Positions 49,493 to 59,959 of a DNA stretch of 64,000 bases are shown piece by piece; the stretch's first letter is position 1, and each line of letters begins with the position of its first letter. The notes beneath the pieces are model-generated. The model had not been told where the DNA came from, searched no databases, and worked only from the letters and a program-made list of their open reading frames with translations. The DNA lies in assembly GCA_963924555.1 (NCBI GenBank), contig OZ004597.1, forward strand, positions 4,234,404 through 4,298,403. Direction: 5' to 3'. The position numbers and the translations under genes are program-made. The DNA is from Crambe crambe (Eukaryota; Porifera; Demospongiae; Poecilosclerida; Crambeidae).

Positions 49493-50757
49493 TTAAGAAA
49501 TTGTCGACATCATGAGAATTTTTTTTCTAATAGGTAACTTCTCTTCAAAGGAATCCACGATATCCGCGATAGTATTAAATATTTGTAATATATTGTTTGC
49601 ACTTGGTTCAATTTCTTTATTTTTTAAATACTGCAACACTCCTTCTAAAATAAAAAACTCAAATTTTGATCTTGCTCCAGGTGACATGTCTTCACCCTCA
49701 GCGATACCGAAAACAGCACTCTTTTTAATATTGATTTGGTGGCTATGCCTTCTGCATTTTCGTGTGTGCAGAAGTACTGCTTCAGGTCGTCTTCCATGCT
49801 CATTTCCACAGTTCACACATCTACAAAGTGATGTGCACATTCGATTGCTCTTTAGACATGAACACCGGATTGTAGTAGTATACTTAGAGGTTATTGGCAC
49901 ACAACTTTCTGCTTCTTGAGTGACTGCATTTTTACCACATGTACAATAATCAATACGAGTTTTGGGAACTTCCACCACAGTTATTGAGGTTAACTCAGAT
50001 GCCACGGGTACGACTGCATCATAATGTCCCAGACCATTATGATTGTATGCAAGATACACTGGTGTAGCACATTTAATTTCTTGTGTTACTATCTGGATAA
50101 CTGGATAACATTCAAGAGTTGTAAACACTATAAAGTGTATTCCAAGAGCTTTTGACAAAGCATGTAAAACTGTGTCCCCTAAGTCAGAATAAAAATATCC
50201 TAATTGGTTGAACTTCTCAGCTTCCTCTTGTATATTACATTCACCTAGGAAATCTGTGTAATAGCTGCTGTTATTAGTCCATTCACGTACTGCAATCTGG
50301 CGTAATTGCTGGCTCAGAGAATGCACACAGTTATATCTTAGTTCTGGATGAACTATTTTCAATTCAGAGGATATATTGGTGTTAATAAACTTAACCCAAT
50401 AGCTACTGCAACAAAACAGCAATTTCCATCTTTACTGACTTCTTGCCTCTTCAATTTCCATGAATTAATAATGCCATCAAGATTTGTACTATGACTGGGA
50501 GCATCAGTGCTTAAGTTACTGAAAAATATACTGGATACAGAAGATACAAAAGGAAAGAATTGGTACTGAAACAGTGAATTTGAATTCATTGATTTGGCTG
50601 CATTCCAAAGGTGAAGTCCCTTTTCAATTATATTCATAAGTTCTTCAATAGTAATAAGTTTTGAAACACTCTCATCCAGTGCCAGTGTTGTTGTGGTTGA
50701 CTTATCAAAATCATAAGTATTATCTATGGGGTGAATACCCCATATTGTTTGTTCCAC
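49493..50757 (-). CDS. OTU-like cysteine protease and CXC (Cys-rich) region, C-terminal part of the transposon gene
   Basis: Minus strand, following the DDE part after a frame change. 50757-50359 ends in RQEVSKDGNCCFVAVAIG, the OTU catalytic Asp-Gly-Asn-Cys block. After a second frame change near 50365-50420 the domain continues (HPELRYNCVHSLSQQLRQIA) to the catalytic-His block AYNHNGLGHYDAV. Next comes a CXC/tesmin-like cluster: YCTCGKN...IRCSCLKSNRMCTSLCRCVNCGN (about 49960-49800). The frame ends at 49493. OTU proteases remove ubiquitin-like modifiers and CXC clusters bind DNA in other proteins; here they would be fused to or translated with the transposase. The two frame changes mean this copy is either dead or mis-assembled. 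Confidence 0.78.
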
Positions 50758-50764
50758 ATCTTTT

Positions 50765-52384
50765 TCAGTTATGCCGTAATGATATTTTGATGCACTCTCT
50801 TCTTCTAAGGTGATTGACTGTCTTTCTGTTTCTTTTCCTTGTGACTTGCAGTTGTATTGATATAGCTAGTAATACTGTCATTAGTGCAAGTGCCATAGGC
50901 AAGCCTAGACGAGTCCTACTAAAATGAGGTTTGATGTGCCGATGCAATCGCTCGTTGCGGTTTATTCCAAAACCTGGAGGAATATCAGACAGGCATCCTT
51001 TATTTATGTGGATTTCAAGATTTTTTGCTTCGTTTAATACATTTTCATTGAGTATTACCCAGCCATTTGTATCACAGTAACTCCACTTTTTGATGAACTT
51101 ATTCAGATTATCTATAATCTTTACAGGATTTGGAGTATTTTTCAATCGCTTGTAACCTAAATCATCAGGTTGTCGAAAGATAAGCCTCAGGTCAGTAATG
51201 CATGGGGAATATAGTGGATGATGTTTGGGCATTTTTTTGGTAAGCCGCTGTACAGCATGGAATAAATCTAATTTTATATTAATTTCATTACCAAACACTT
51301 CAATTAATTTTCCTTTGATGCTACAGCAGTTATCTGCAATTATAAGGGTTTTATGATTACCTACATCCATCCTTTCTTTAACACCAAGAAGAAGTGTCTT
51401 AACATTATCCATTGATGTAGTTTCGGTAAATTGCCAAGCCATTACCTGGCCTTTTTCATTAAGCACAATAAATACAGAATCATACTGTGTTATCCATTTA
51501 CCATCACTTCTAAGGTAGCCAATATTAGCAGCTACTTTAAAGGTATGATCAAAGCTGATGGATTCTTGTGCAAGTATCCTAGACATAGCATTAGTATACA
51601 TCTTCCTATTGAGCATATACTCAGCAAGAAAGCACTTGCAGATCATATCATTACTTGGGTATGGAGTTTCGAGGAGTAATGATGGGATGATCTGGCTTAG
51701 GTCAAGTTCATTTAATGACAGTGTATTAATAACCTGATCTGATCTCCTCAAACTAGCTAATTTCCTTTGCTTACTGACAAATCTTTCCACAGCTGAAACA
51801 GACAGTCCCTCTTCAATTAACCCAATAACGATATCAACAAAGGATCTCAAGAAACCATTATTATGAAATAGTATGAATGGAATCTGTTCAGATGTAATTA
51901 GTTCAAGGACTCTTGGATCAGTAGTAAAGAATTGGTGGCTATTTGGGCAAACATAACGAGCTGAGATGAGGACAACTGTTGATTCAATACTATGCAATAA
52001 TCTAGGTTCGAGTCCTGCAGATGTGCCAAGTTTCCATGCATTTCTTTTGATTTCTTGATTGCATTCTACACATTGAAGATTCAATGATGGAATTGACAAA
52101 AATGGGTCCCATACAATAACTGGTGGGAGAAACATTTGAGCGGGATTACTGCTAGATATGGAATAAGGAGGAGGAGGAGGGACAATGACACACTCCGGAT
52201 TCCTAAATTCACAAAAAGATTAAAAAGTCCACTAGCTACTTACAGTTAGCTAATACCTCAAAAAATCTTCAACCACTTTAGATAGATACATTTTCCATTC
52301 AAGAGGAACTTTGAATCCTGATGTAACTTGGATTTCAGTAGCAAATACTAACGAAAAGAAACAAATAAGCCTCACTGCATCCAT
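50765..52384 (-). CDS. DDE transposase with N-terminal DUF6729-like zinc region
   Basis: Exon 1 (ATG 52384 to 52257) and exon 2 (from 52202) join in frame as VVEDFLR-NPECVIVPPPPP across a 54-nt GT-AG intron. Then comes a zinc-binding region IVWDPFLSIPSLNLQCVECN...ARYVCPNSHQFFTTD, resembling DUF6729. The RNase H-like core has SISFDHTFKVA (Asp196 of the 456-residue exon 2 frame), LIIADNCCSIKG (Asp268) and NRNERLHRHIK (Glu395), with a conserved KLDLFHAVQRLTKKMPKHHP helix in between. This DDE spacing marks a cut-and-paste transposase. The frame closes at 50765, but a better continuation (YQYNCKSQGKETERQS...EEESASKYHYG) in another frame leads into the OTU part. Divergent from the ATPase gene. Confidence 0.85.
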
Positions 52385-52542
52385 TTTAAATGCTATATGT
52401 ACACGTGGTTTTTTTTCTTAAATAATTGAATATCTCATGCTTTTGCATGCTCAGCAACAGATTTTGACTGAAGTTTAAAGATGAATGACTCTTTCCAGCA
52501 AGCAGCAAACCAGGAGCTCCATCGAGAGGTATTGTAGATATC

Positions 52543-52581
52543 ATAATTGTGCAGGTATAACAATTATACCTGCACAATTAT
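52543..52581. promoter_or_regulatory. Perfect palindrome between the two divergent transposon genes
   Basis: ATAATTGTGCAGGTATAA (52543-52560), a CAA spacer, and its exact inverse (52564-52581). It lies 159 bp upstream of the DDE start codon and about 60-100 bp before the first recognisable ATPase codons. Its position suggests a protein-binding site or a shared control element, but this is inference. Confidence 0.55.
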
Positions 52582-52639
52582 TTAATCAAGCATGCTAGCT
52601 GGCTAAGTTGACATACTGACATTTAGCTATACATTTCTT

Positions 52640-55600
52640 TTCTAAGTTTTATAAGGTTGACCTGGAAAATTCCACATTTGGAACGGTCTCTGCCAAGGGG
52701 GAGTATAGGGAGAAGTCTAATTTTCTATTGATTTGGCCACTTATGTCGACTCAGAAAATGCTGGATTCTTTGCTTGGATAAAACGCAGAAGCGATGGACA
52801 AAAAAGGTAAGTTCAGTGATAGCAAGGAACCTTGAAGACCTAGCTAGGGTTATTATTTCTGTAATTAGTTCACTTCACGAGTTATAATGAAGTTGGTTCC
52901 CCCCTCCCCCCCCAAAAAAAAAAAATAAATAAATAAATAAATAATAATATATATATATATATACATAATCAGACCAGCTTTGAAAGAGTTAATTCTATGT
53001 CTCAACCTTTAATTATACAGGCTGTGCTATTACACTATTGATTCCATGCTTCTGCGACAGACTTTCCTTAAAGACATAAAATTGACATTTGGATCTGGGG
53101 GGGTTCGTGTGCTCCCTTTCAGATAAGGAAGTTTCTGAATTTCAACAGCATCTCGAAAAAAATTTTGCTTTTAATGATCCAACAAAAGTTAAAAAAGGAT
53201 TGCTCTGTGCTGGAAAACAACCTGGAGATAATGTCTGGGTTATAAATAGATCTCTACATATTAATGAAGATGGTATTCAGATACAAGAAAGTGAATCTAA
53301 ATGGATCTGGCAGCCAATTGGAGGACCATGCATAGACTTTAGTAGCAAAAATAAAAATATGCCATACACAGTTATCAATCTACAGAATGATATCAAACTC
53401 CCCCTTCAATCTGTGAAACCATTGAACGACCTTTTTGAGCTTATGAAGAAAGTGTTCAAGCATAACTTCATACCATGTAAGTCAGTCACATTTTCCCAGG
53501 CTTACAATGCATTTCATCAGCACCTATATATGTGCTAAACAGTTAACTAAGTGGAAAAGCCAAAATCACATAACACCTTGGAAATCTTCTAGAAGTACAG
53601 TGTGGTTGCAGAGTGTGCATTCATATCTGTTAAGCTCGCAATGTATGCTAATTTGCTGTTCTGGCACTGGTATCCAATAATTATTACATCACAGACCACT
53701 TTTCATATACTCTACATAGGTCATATTCATAGCCATACCCAAACCACTTTGGAATCCCTGTATTATTATTCCTCAATCTAGGTGTGCTTTCTATGGCAGC
53801 AGCCATTATGGTACTTCATTATGAATTGCTGGTAGAAACATACAATGCATGCCCTCTTCCAATGCTGGTTGGAGAAAGTGAAACAGGTATTTTTTTTAGT
53901 GTCAGCTTACATGGACATGTGGTTTTTTTGTTTTTGTTTTTTGTGTGTATACTTAGTGTAAGCTGCAACCTTTATCCATGCAGGTAAATCTTCAGCAGTA
54001 AGGTGTGCTTTGTCTCTGTGTGGCCAGGAAGATTGTGGTAATTTGATGAAAACTAAGAGTACATCTGATACTTTATGTAAGGAAAGGTGTTGCAAGTCCA
54101 CCTTACCATTCAGTCTTGATGATCCCAAGAGTGCAGATGGGATAGATGAAATTCTTATTGACCTTTGTAATGGGCGACAGACTGGAAACATGAAAGTTGG
54201 GTTGCAAAAGCCCCGATCTATCCCTGCAATTTTACGATGGGAACAATTCAAAGGTATGGATATTCAGTGTATGATTTTAGTTTTAGCTGTATAGCAAAAC
54301 AGTTGTTCCAAAAATGGTTTGATTGTCCTTGTACTCATACGCACAACTTGCCACCATTGAGGCAAACAAATTTGCAAGAATGATTACATCTCTTTGGGTG
54401 TTAATTTGTTACACTGTATAGAATGTAAGTTATAATATTGTTTCTGCACTCAGGTACAGTTCACGAGCCCTTTTACTACCATTTACCACTCCATCAATTG
54501 GACCCAACACAGAAGAAGAAGGAAAGGAATTTAGCTTACTAGCTAAGGTACAAAGAGAGGCATCAAGTGCTATTGGGTGGGCAATCAGTTTGGGGAAAAA
54601 ATTCATTGAAAGTGGCAAAAGTGATATCTCCAGCCGAATCAACCCTGCAGTGAGAGATAGACTTCCTGGAATTGATCCTCGATTATGTACAGGGTATGCC
54701 TGTCTTCTTTACTTTGCAGAACAGGTATAGCTAACTATTAGAATTGCCAGAATTAATTGTTCTCATCACTAAATAGCTAATTGAAGAGGCACAGATGCCA
54801 TACTTGAAAGAAGAAATAGAGGAATTCATGCAAGAAATCCATCCACATCTGACCTCAAGTCAATCTACTTCAGTCATGCGAAGTACTTCTGGTGATCTGA
54901 ATGTTGTAGCTGAAGTCCTAATGCAATTAACAGAATGGGCTAAGAGCCACACTCATGCTGGAAAAATCTATAGCTAAGGCCAGTATTTCACACTTCTAAC
55001 GATACCTACTGTAATGTATTAGCATACACCTTGGCACCAAAGTGCTGATGTGCCAGTGCTTCTTGCTTGAGCGCTCATGCTTGACTCTTTGTACTACTCA
55101 GTACAACGGTAGCTATCTTCTATTTGAAGTGTAGGCTGGTATCTATCAATTTGACTGCAGGGGTACTAATATCACATATGTATCACCACTGTAGCTAACC
55201 CCAGCAGGCACTATAGTCTTAGGCTAACTTATTAGAAGTGTAGCTATTTGCATTATCTTAAAAAAAGACAACAGCTATACTTTACTGTATATTATATTTC
55301 CAGGTACTTCAAGCAATGAGAACAGGGATGACATATAATGGGAAGGAGGTAGTTGGCATTTGCCTTGATGATATCCCTGTATCGGTAGATCAAGCTTTCT
55401 TCAGAAAAGCAGTGAAGGAAAATAGTATGGGCAAGCACAATGTAGCGAAGGATTTCGTGCCATTGGATAGCAAAAATCCAGTAATTCGCAGACGGACTAA
55501 TAGTAGATCAAGAAAATGCACAGTAATTTGGCTAGACAAACTGCCACCGTCTCTTCGAGCTGCAATGAAGCAAGGTATTCATTCTGTCTCCAATGATTGC

Positions 55601-55983
55601 TTGATTATTATATACCCATGTCAAATTGCTTTCATGCAGTTACATCACCAGCTGCCTCTGCCAGCACATCTTCAGACAAGGAAGAAGACAGTCTTAAAGA
55701 TAAGGAAGAAGACAGTCCTCTTGCTGAAGACCTGAAAGATAACATTGCTGAAGATGGCAGGATTTCTCCTACTGAAGATAAGAGTCCTCTTTCTGAAGAT
55801 AAGGAGAAAGACAATCCTGATGGCAATAAAGATGCCAAAGACAATACACAAAGAAAACCAAGAAAGCGTACTGAATATTCTGAAGATGACTGTCCATGTC
55901 CACCTAAAAAGCATACCAGACAAAATACAGCACTTCCGGATTGGAGTAAAGATATAAACTCAGATAATCCACTTGGACTATAA
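52640..55983 (+). CDS. P-loop ATPase with acidic C-terminal tail, multi-exon transposon gene
   Basis: Exons read: about 52640-52806 (STFGTVSAKGEYREKSNF, then NAGFFAWIKRRSDGQKR after a one-base frame change near 52720), 53021-53476, 53782-53886, 53984-54253, about 54454-54725, 54778-54976, 55304-55575 and 55640-55983. The Walker A motif GESETGKSSAVRCAL spans the intron between 53886 and 53984; the conserved FSLDDPKS and DLCNG blocks follow. Later blocks are SSRALLLPFTTPS, LIEEAQMPYLKEEIEEF and ICLDDIPVSVDQAFF. The last exon is an acidic Ser/Glu/Asp run with Lys-Arg patches (RKPRKRTEYSEDD). A frame change also occurs at 53118-53124. I recognise a transposon-associated ATPase but cannot name its role; remodelling of the transposition complex is a guess. 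Confidence 0.75.
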
Positions 55984-56267
55984 TTGGATGATAGCTACCC
56001 TCAATTTGATTCATGATTCTGAATAATCTTTCATTCATGCTTTGTTTTGATTGTTTAACGTTTCATTCAAAATGTGCAATAATTATATATAATTTGCTGT
56101 TGTATGTGCACATACCAACTAATTTTAAGCACACACCCTCTAAATGACGATGTAGTGCTCGTCATAATTACTTAAACAAAAAATACCCAACCATTAACTG
56201 GTGCATGTATGCAGATACTAGCTATATGCTTTGGATGTACTGGACTTGTTTAGTGTGTAAAGGTATT
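55984..56267. other. 3' flank of the ATPase gene
   Basis: AT-rich sequence between the ATPase stop codon and the right satellite array, with no gene. Confidence 0.6.
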
Positions 56268-57352
56268 CTGAGAGACTCATGAGACCGCAAGACATGCAAG
56301 AGACCAAGAGAGACTCAGAGAGACTACAAGAGTCTCAGAGAGACTGCAAAAGACTCAGAGAGACTGCAAGAGACTCTGAGACTGCAAGAGACCGAGAGAG
56401 ACTCAGAGCGACTGAAAGAAACTCAGAGATTCTGCAAGATACGCAAGAGACCAAGAGAGACTGTGCAAGAGACTCAGAGACTGCATGCAAGAGACTCAGA
56501 GAGCCTTCAAGAGACTCAAAGAAACTACAAGAGACTCAGAGAGACCACAAGAGACTCAGAGAGACTGCAAGAGACTCAGAGAGATTGCAAGAGACTCAGA
56601 GAGACTGCAAGAGACTTAGAGAGACTGTAAGAGACTCAGAGAGACTGTAAGAGACTCAGAGAGACTGCAAGAGACTAAGAGAGACTGCAAGAAACCAAAA
56701 GAGACTGCAAGAGACTCAGAGAGACTGCAAGAGGCTCAGAGAGACTGCAAGAGACTCAGAGAGACTTCAAGAGGCTCAAAGAGACTACAAGAGACTCAGA
56801 GAGACCACAAGAGACTCAGAGAGCCTTCAAGAGACTCAAAGAGACTCAGAGAGACTCAAAGAGACTCAGAGAGACTCAAAGAGACTCAGAGAGACTGTAA
56901 GAGATTCAGAGAGACTGTAAGAGACTCAGAGAGACTGTAAGAGACTCAGAGAGACTGCAAGAGACTCAGAGAGACTGCAAGAGACCAGGAGAGACCGCAA
57001 GAGACTTAGGGTGACTGCAAGAGACCAAGAGAGACTGTAAGAGCCTGCAAGAGACTCAGAGTGACTGCAAGAGACCAAGAGAGACTGTAAGAGACTCAGA
57101 GAGACCACAAGAGACTTAGAGAGACTGTAAGAGACTCAGAGACTGCAAGAGACTGCAAGAGACCAGGAGAGACCAGGAGAGACTGCAAGAGAGACTCAGA
57201 GAGACTGTAAGAGACTCAGAGAGACTGCAAGAGACCCAGAGAGACTGCAAGAGACTTAGAGTGACTGCAAGAGACCAAGAGAGACTGTAAGAGACTCAGA
57301 GAGACTGTAAGAGACTTGTAGAGACTGCTAGAGACGCAAGAGACTCAGACTA
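56268..57352. repeat. Right subterminal satellite array, 20-bp unit
   Basis: Copies of agagactgcaagagactcag with variants. It is the reverse complement of the left array at 47618-49065, so the two form very long inverted subterminal arms. Sub-variants (agactgtaagagactcag, agaccaagagagactg) come in runs, as expected from local unequal exchange. Confidence 0.95.
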
Positions 57353-57482
57353 TGTTCTCTACAGGCCGTATATCATTACTACATCACTATGATGTAATCT
57401 CGGTACAAGTTATATGAAGAAAGAACCCCCCAATCTAAGCTAGCTGTGGTTGATACAAGAGATCAAAAATAGCGAAACGCAC

Positions 57483-57562
57483 CTTTTACTTGGAGTGAAT
57501 ATAACACGAGTGTCAGGATCTGAAGAGATCACAATCGCTGACGTTGGGCCCTCACCTTCCAT
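57483..57562 (-). CDS. MULE-type transposase, exon 1
   Basis: ATG at 57562-57560 starts MEGEGPTSAIVISSDPDTRV and ends in phase 2 before a GT donor (57482-57481). Its partner acceptor is at 47462-47461, 10 kb to the left; the join completes an Arg codon and continues SYCATDSSSDEDV in the correct frame. The intervening intron holds the whole 9.87-kb element. The start is about 100 bp inside the right MULE end, where a promoter is expected. An acidic Ser/Asp-rich N-terminus is shared with the second copy. Confidence 0.75.
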
Positions 57563-58090
57563 GCATGACAGTCACAAACGAGGCAGTATATACAGCTAGC
57601 TAGCTGCTAGAGCCTACGCGCATGCGTAAGAGATTTTGCATGGTCCATGATCCAGTCCACGGTCCAGACCACGGTCCATTCCACCGTCCAGAGTCCAGCT
57701 TTTACAAGTACCCGTGCTAAATCATACTTGGGCTCTAAATAGAATCACGAGTGAAAGTTCTACACTAGACTACAGGTTTTGCTAACTTGGGTGAGCGTTT
57801 ATCATAGAAAAGTTGGAATGTTCTGTATATTTATCCCTCTAGAGAAACTCTGCTCAATTATTTATGTCTGCCACTAGAAATATTTGCTTAGTATGGGTTA
57901 CACTAATGTATGCAGCAAGTAGCCAGTCCTTTTCAGGTTCATTTCTGCCACAATTGCTTAAATTATGTTCAAACTTGTTATAGTTTCAATTATCCCTGTA
58001 AGTCAGTGCATTGTCATAGTATATTGTTTCAATTTGGTGTACTGTTAGCTGATATGTATGAGCAATGTATGCATATCATACTTTTTTAGC

Positions 58091-58795
58091 ATGCCTTACA
58101 GAAAGAGATTTCAACACCGAAAAAAACAAGCAAGGGAGAAGCGGGAGAAAAAATTTCAGCAACGGTTGGAATCATCTGATACATGTATTCCTCTCTCTGA
58201 AACTGATACTATACTAACCTCAGAATCCTCTTTCACTACAACTGATGAATCACAATCACTTTCTGGAGTGACTGATCACATTGGTACATGCGTAAGAGAT
58301 TCCCCAGGTGATACTACATCGGCTAAGGATAAAGCCAAAATGATGTTGAGCAGAGAAACTTTAGAAGGCATAGGAATGACTGGTAATTTACTGTTTCAAT
58401 AGAGGTAACAAATTCACTGGTTTTCTTTGATTTTGCAGTGATGTCATTTGTCGAAATAACAAAGTATCTACTATCACAGCCAAAAGATTCGGATCAGAAA
58501 CTATATGTGTTGAGTGAGAGGATATCTCAGGACCCCCTTGAAAACTATTTTGGTAAACAAAGGGCTCGAGGTGGAAGGAATGAAAACCCCAACCTACAAC
58601 AATGCCTCCATAATGCTGCTGGGATCCAGCTCTGCTCCAGGAGGCTGAGTAAGAGTCAGGCCCACAAAATCAATGGCCCTAGAACCTGTTCGAGGTAATT
58701 GTAGCAGAAAGAGACGCTTGTTTGGTGATGAAGAGCCAAAAATAGACAATACCCCCCTGCCCAAGCGTAGACGCACACAGAAAAAGAAAAAGTAA
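58091..58795 (+). CDS. Transposon protein, P-like C-terminal region, one frame change
   Basis: Exon 58091-58382 encodes a basic start (PYRKRFQHRKKQAREKREKK) and a Ser/Thr-rich stretch. A GT-AG intron leads to an exon from 58439 with TVMSFVEITKYLLSQ, LSERISQDPLENYFGKQRAR and GGRNENPNLQQCLHNA. The SQDPLE.yFg..RarGG.n.NP block is the conserved helical signature in the C-terminal part of P-element/THAP9-like transposases. A one-base shift near 58650 then gives VRPTKSMALEPVRGNCSRKR, also typical of the end of these proteins, followed by a Lys/Arg tail (KRRRTQKKKK). An N-terminal catalytic part is not seen here, so this may be a fragment or a separate subunit. Convergent with the next gene. Confidence 0.6.
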
Positions 58796-59822
58796 TATTT
58801 TATATGAAAATGTTTATTGGTATATAGAGATTTCCGCAGACCAGTAGACTTTTGAGTGTTTATTTTTTCTTTACTTTTATATATTTCCATCCATGACCCA
58901 ACTATCGCAAACCCTCGTACAGTAACAAAGAGCTTTACTACTTCACTTAGCAAGCAGTGGGAGTCTTCTGCAGATTCAATGTCTTGTGATAGCAATGTCC
59001 AGTGAAATTGGACGTCTTCATTTTCCAGTATCTTGTCATGTATATTTCGTATATATAACTCTTTATCAGATGTCTTAGATTGAGCCAGATATTTTGGAAG
59101 GTATGTTTGCACACACTTCTCAATTTCTATAAACAAATGAAAAGTTTCATCATTTAAATGATACAAGCCACCTCTGTTTACAGTATCCATCCACTTTGTA
59201 GTGTATGATAGCAGGCTATCTCCCTCTCCCTCTCCAGCAACAGCCATTTCACCTAGACAAGTTGTGTATTGGTTATATACATCACCAAACATCTTTTCAT
59301 AACGTAGTAGTAGTTTTCGTGCAACATATCCACCAACATATCTCATTACGTTTAATTCATTTGCAGAGAGGATATCATCAGGATCAGTATCAGTACTACT
59401 TTCTAACTTACAGTATCAGTACTACTTTCTACTGTTGTGTCAAAATGTTCTTTCAAACACAGTTCAAATATTTCTTGATACAGAGACTGTTCAAGTAGTG
59501 TATCAGTAATGTCTACGTTTAGTTTTTCAATCATTTCCTTCCACAAGGAACATAGCTCATTTTTCATTCGAATCAAGTGAAATTTTTTCCATAAATGTTC
59601 TCTCTTAGAGCTACTTAGTTTATACTTTGTAGCTGTAGAGCTTACAATGCCTTGAAGGTACAATACTACCTCAATAGAAAAAGTATCAAAACTTTCCTCT
59701 TCACTTTGTGACTTCTCTAGGATCTGTTTTCCCCATTCCCTCAGCTTACAGCTCCTTGGAGACTGGGAAGAAGTCTTGTCGATTACTGCTAAGAGTGCAC
59801 TCTTGACTGTTTCAGCAGCCAT
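58594..59822 (-). CDS. Transposon-associated protein of the RYVGGYVARKL type, broken by a tandem duplication
   Basis: ATG 59822 starts MAAETVKSALLAVIDKTSSQ. The first part (59822-59403) is helical, with REHLWKKFHLIRMKNELCSLW. A 26-nt direct duplication (gaaagtagtactgatact... at about 59398-59431) then breaks the frame. The second part (59346 down to about 58790) has NVMRYVGGYVARKLL, KWMDTVNRGGLYHL, FHWTLLSQDIES and LFVTVRGFAIVGSWMEIYK. The open frame runs on to 58594, overlapping the 3' part of the plus-strand gene, but the real protein probably ends near 58790. I do not know its function. A decayed relative sits inside the 7-bp-TSD element at 7523-9204, which argues that both belong to one transposon family. 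Confidence 0.65.
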
Positions 59823-59959
59823 CAAAAAAAATAAAAATAAAAATGCAGCAGGACAATATTGACACGTGCGTGCGCATTAATTTTTTGATGATGTCATCCA
59901 TAACGCGGCTGATTTCGCAAAAAAAATACCGTTTCCAATCCCTCCTTCCTCTTTTATCT

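Larger units (their letters stand above)
47556..57427. mobile_element. 9,872-bp transposon with DDE/OTU and ATPase genes, nested in the MULE intron
   Basis: Terminal inverted repeats of about 62 bp start GGTTCTTTCTTCATATAAC at 47556 and end with the inverse at 57427, with three mismatches. Perfect 8-bp direct repeats CCCCAATC flank it (47548-47555 and 57428-57435). Just inside each TIR lies a 1.1-1.4 kb array of a 20-bp satellite, in opposite orientation at the two ends. Between the arrays are two divergent genes: DDE transposase plus OTU/CXC (minus) and a P-loop ATPase (plus). Large size, 8-bp duplications, subterminal arrays and a protease recall the KDZ/Zisupton-like giant elements, but the transposase motifs do not let me assign a superfamily. 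Confidence 0.9.
43551..57713. mobile_element. MULE-type DNA transposon, split by a nested element
   Basis: Inverted ends: GGGAACTTGTAAAAGCTGGA from 43551 and GGGTACTTGTAAAAGCTGGA (inverse) ending at 57713, continuing as ctctggac-gtggaatggacc for about 55 bp. The minus-strand transposase gene fills the element: exon 1 near the right end, the rest at the left. Without the nested 9.87-kb insertion it would be about 4.3 kb. I could not find a convincing target-site duplication (flanks taaattcat and gtgctaaat), so the exact ends may be off by a few bases. Confidence 0.78.

Noticed and set aside
56279-57108. Open frames in the right array on both strands
   Set aside because: They are by-products of the same 20-bp repeat.
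43542-57722. A 9-bp target-site duplication for the MULE element
   Set aside because: The flanks taaattcat and gtgctaaat do not match in any register I tried. The ends may have mutated or the element may be rearranged.
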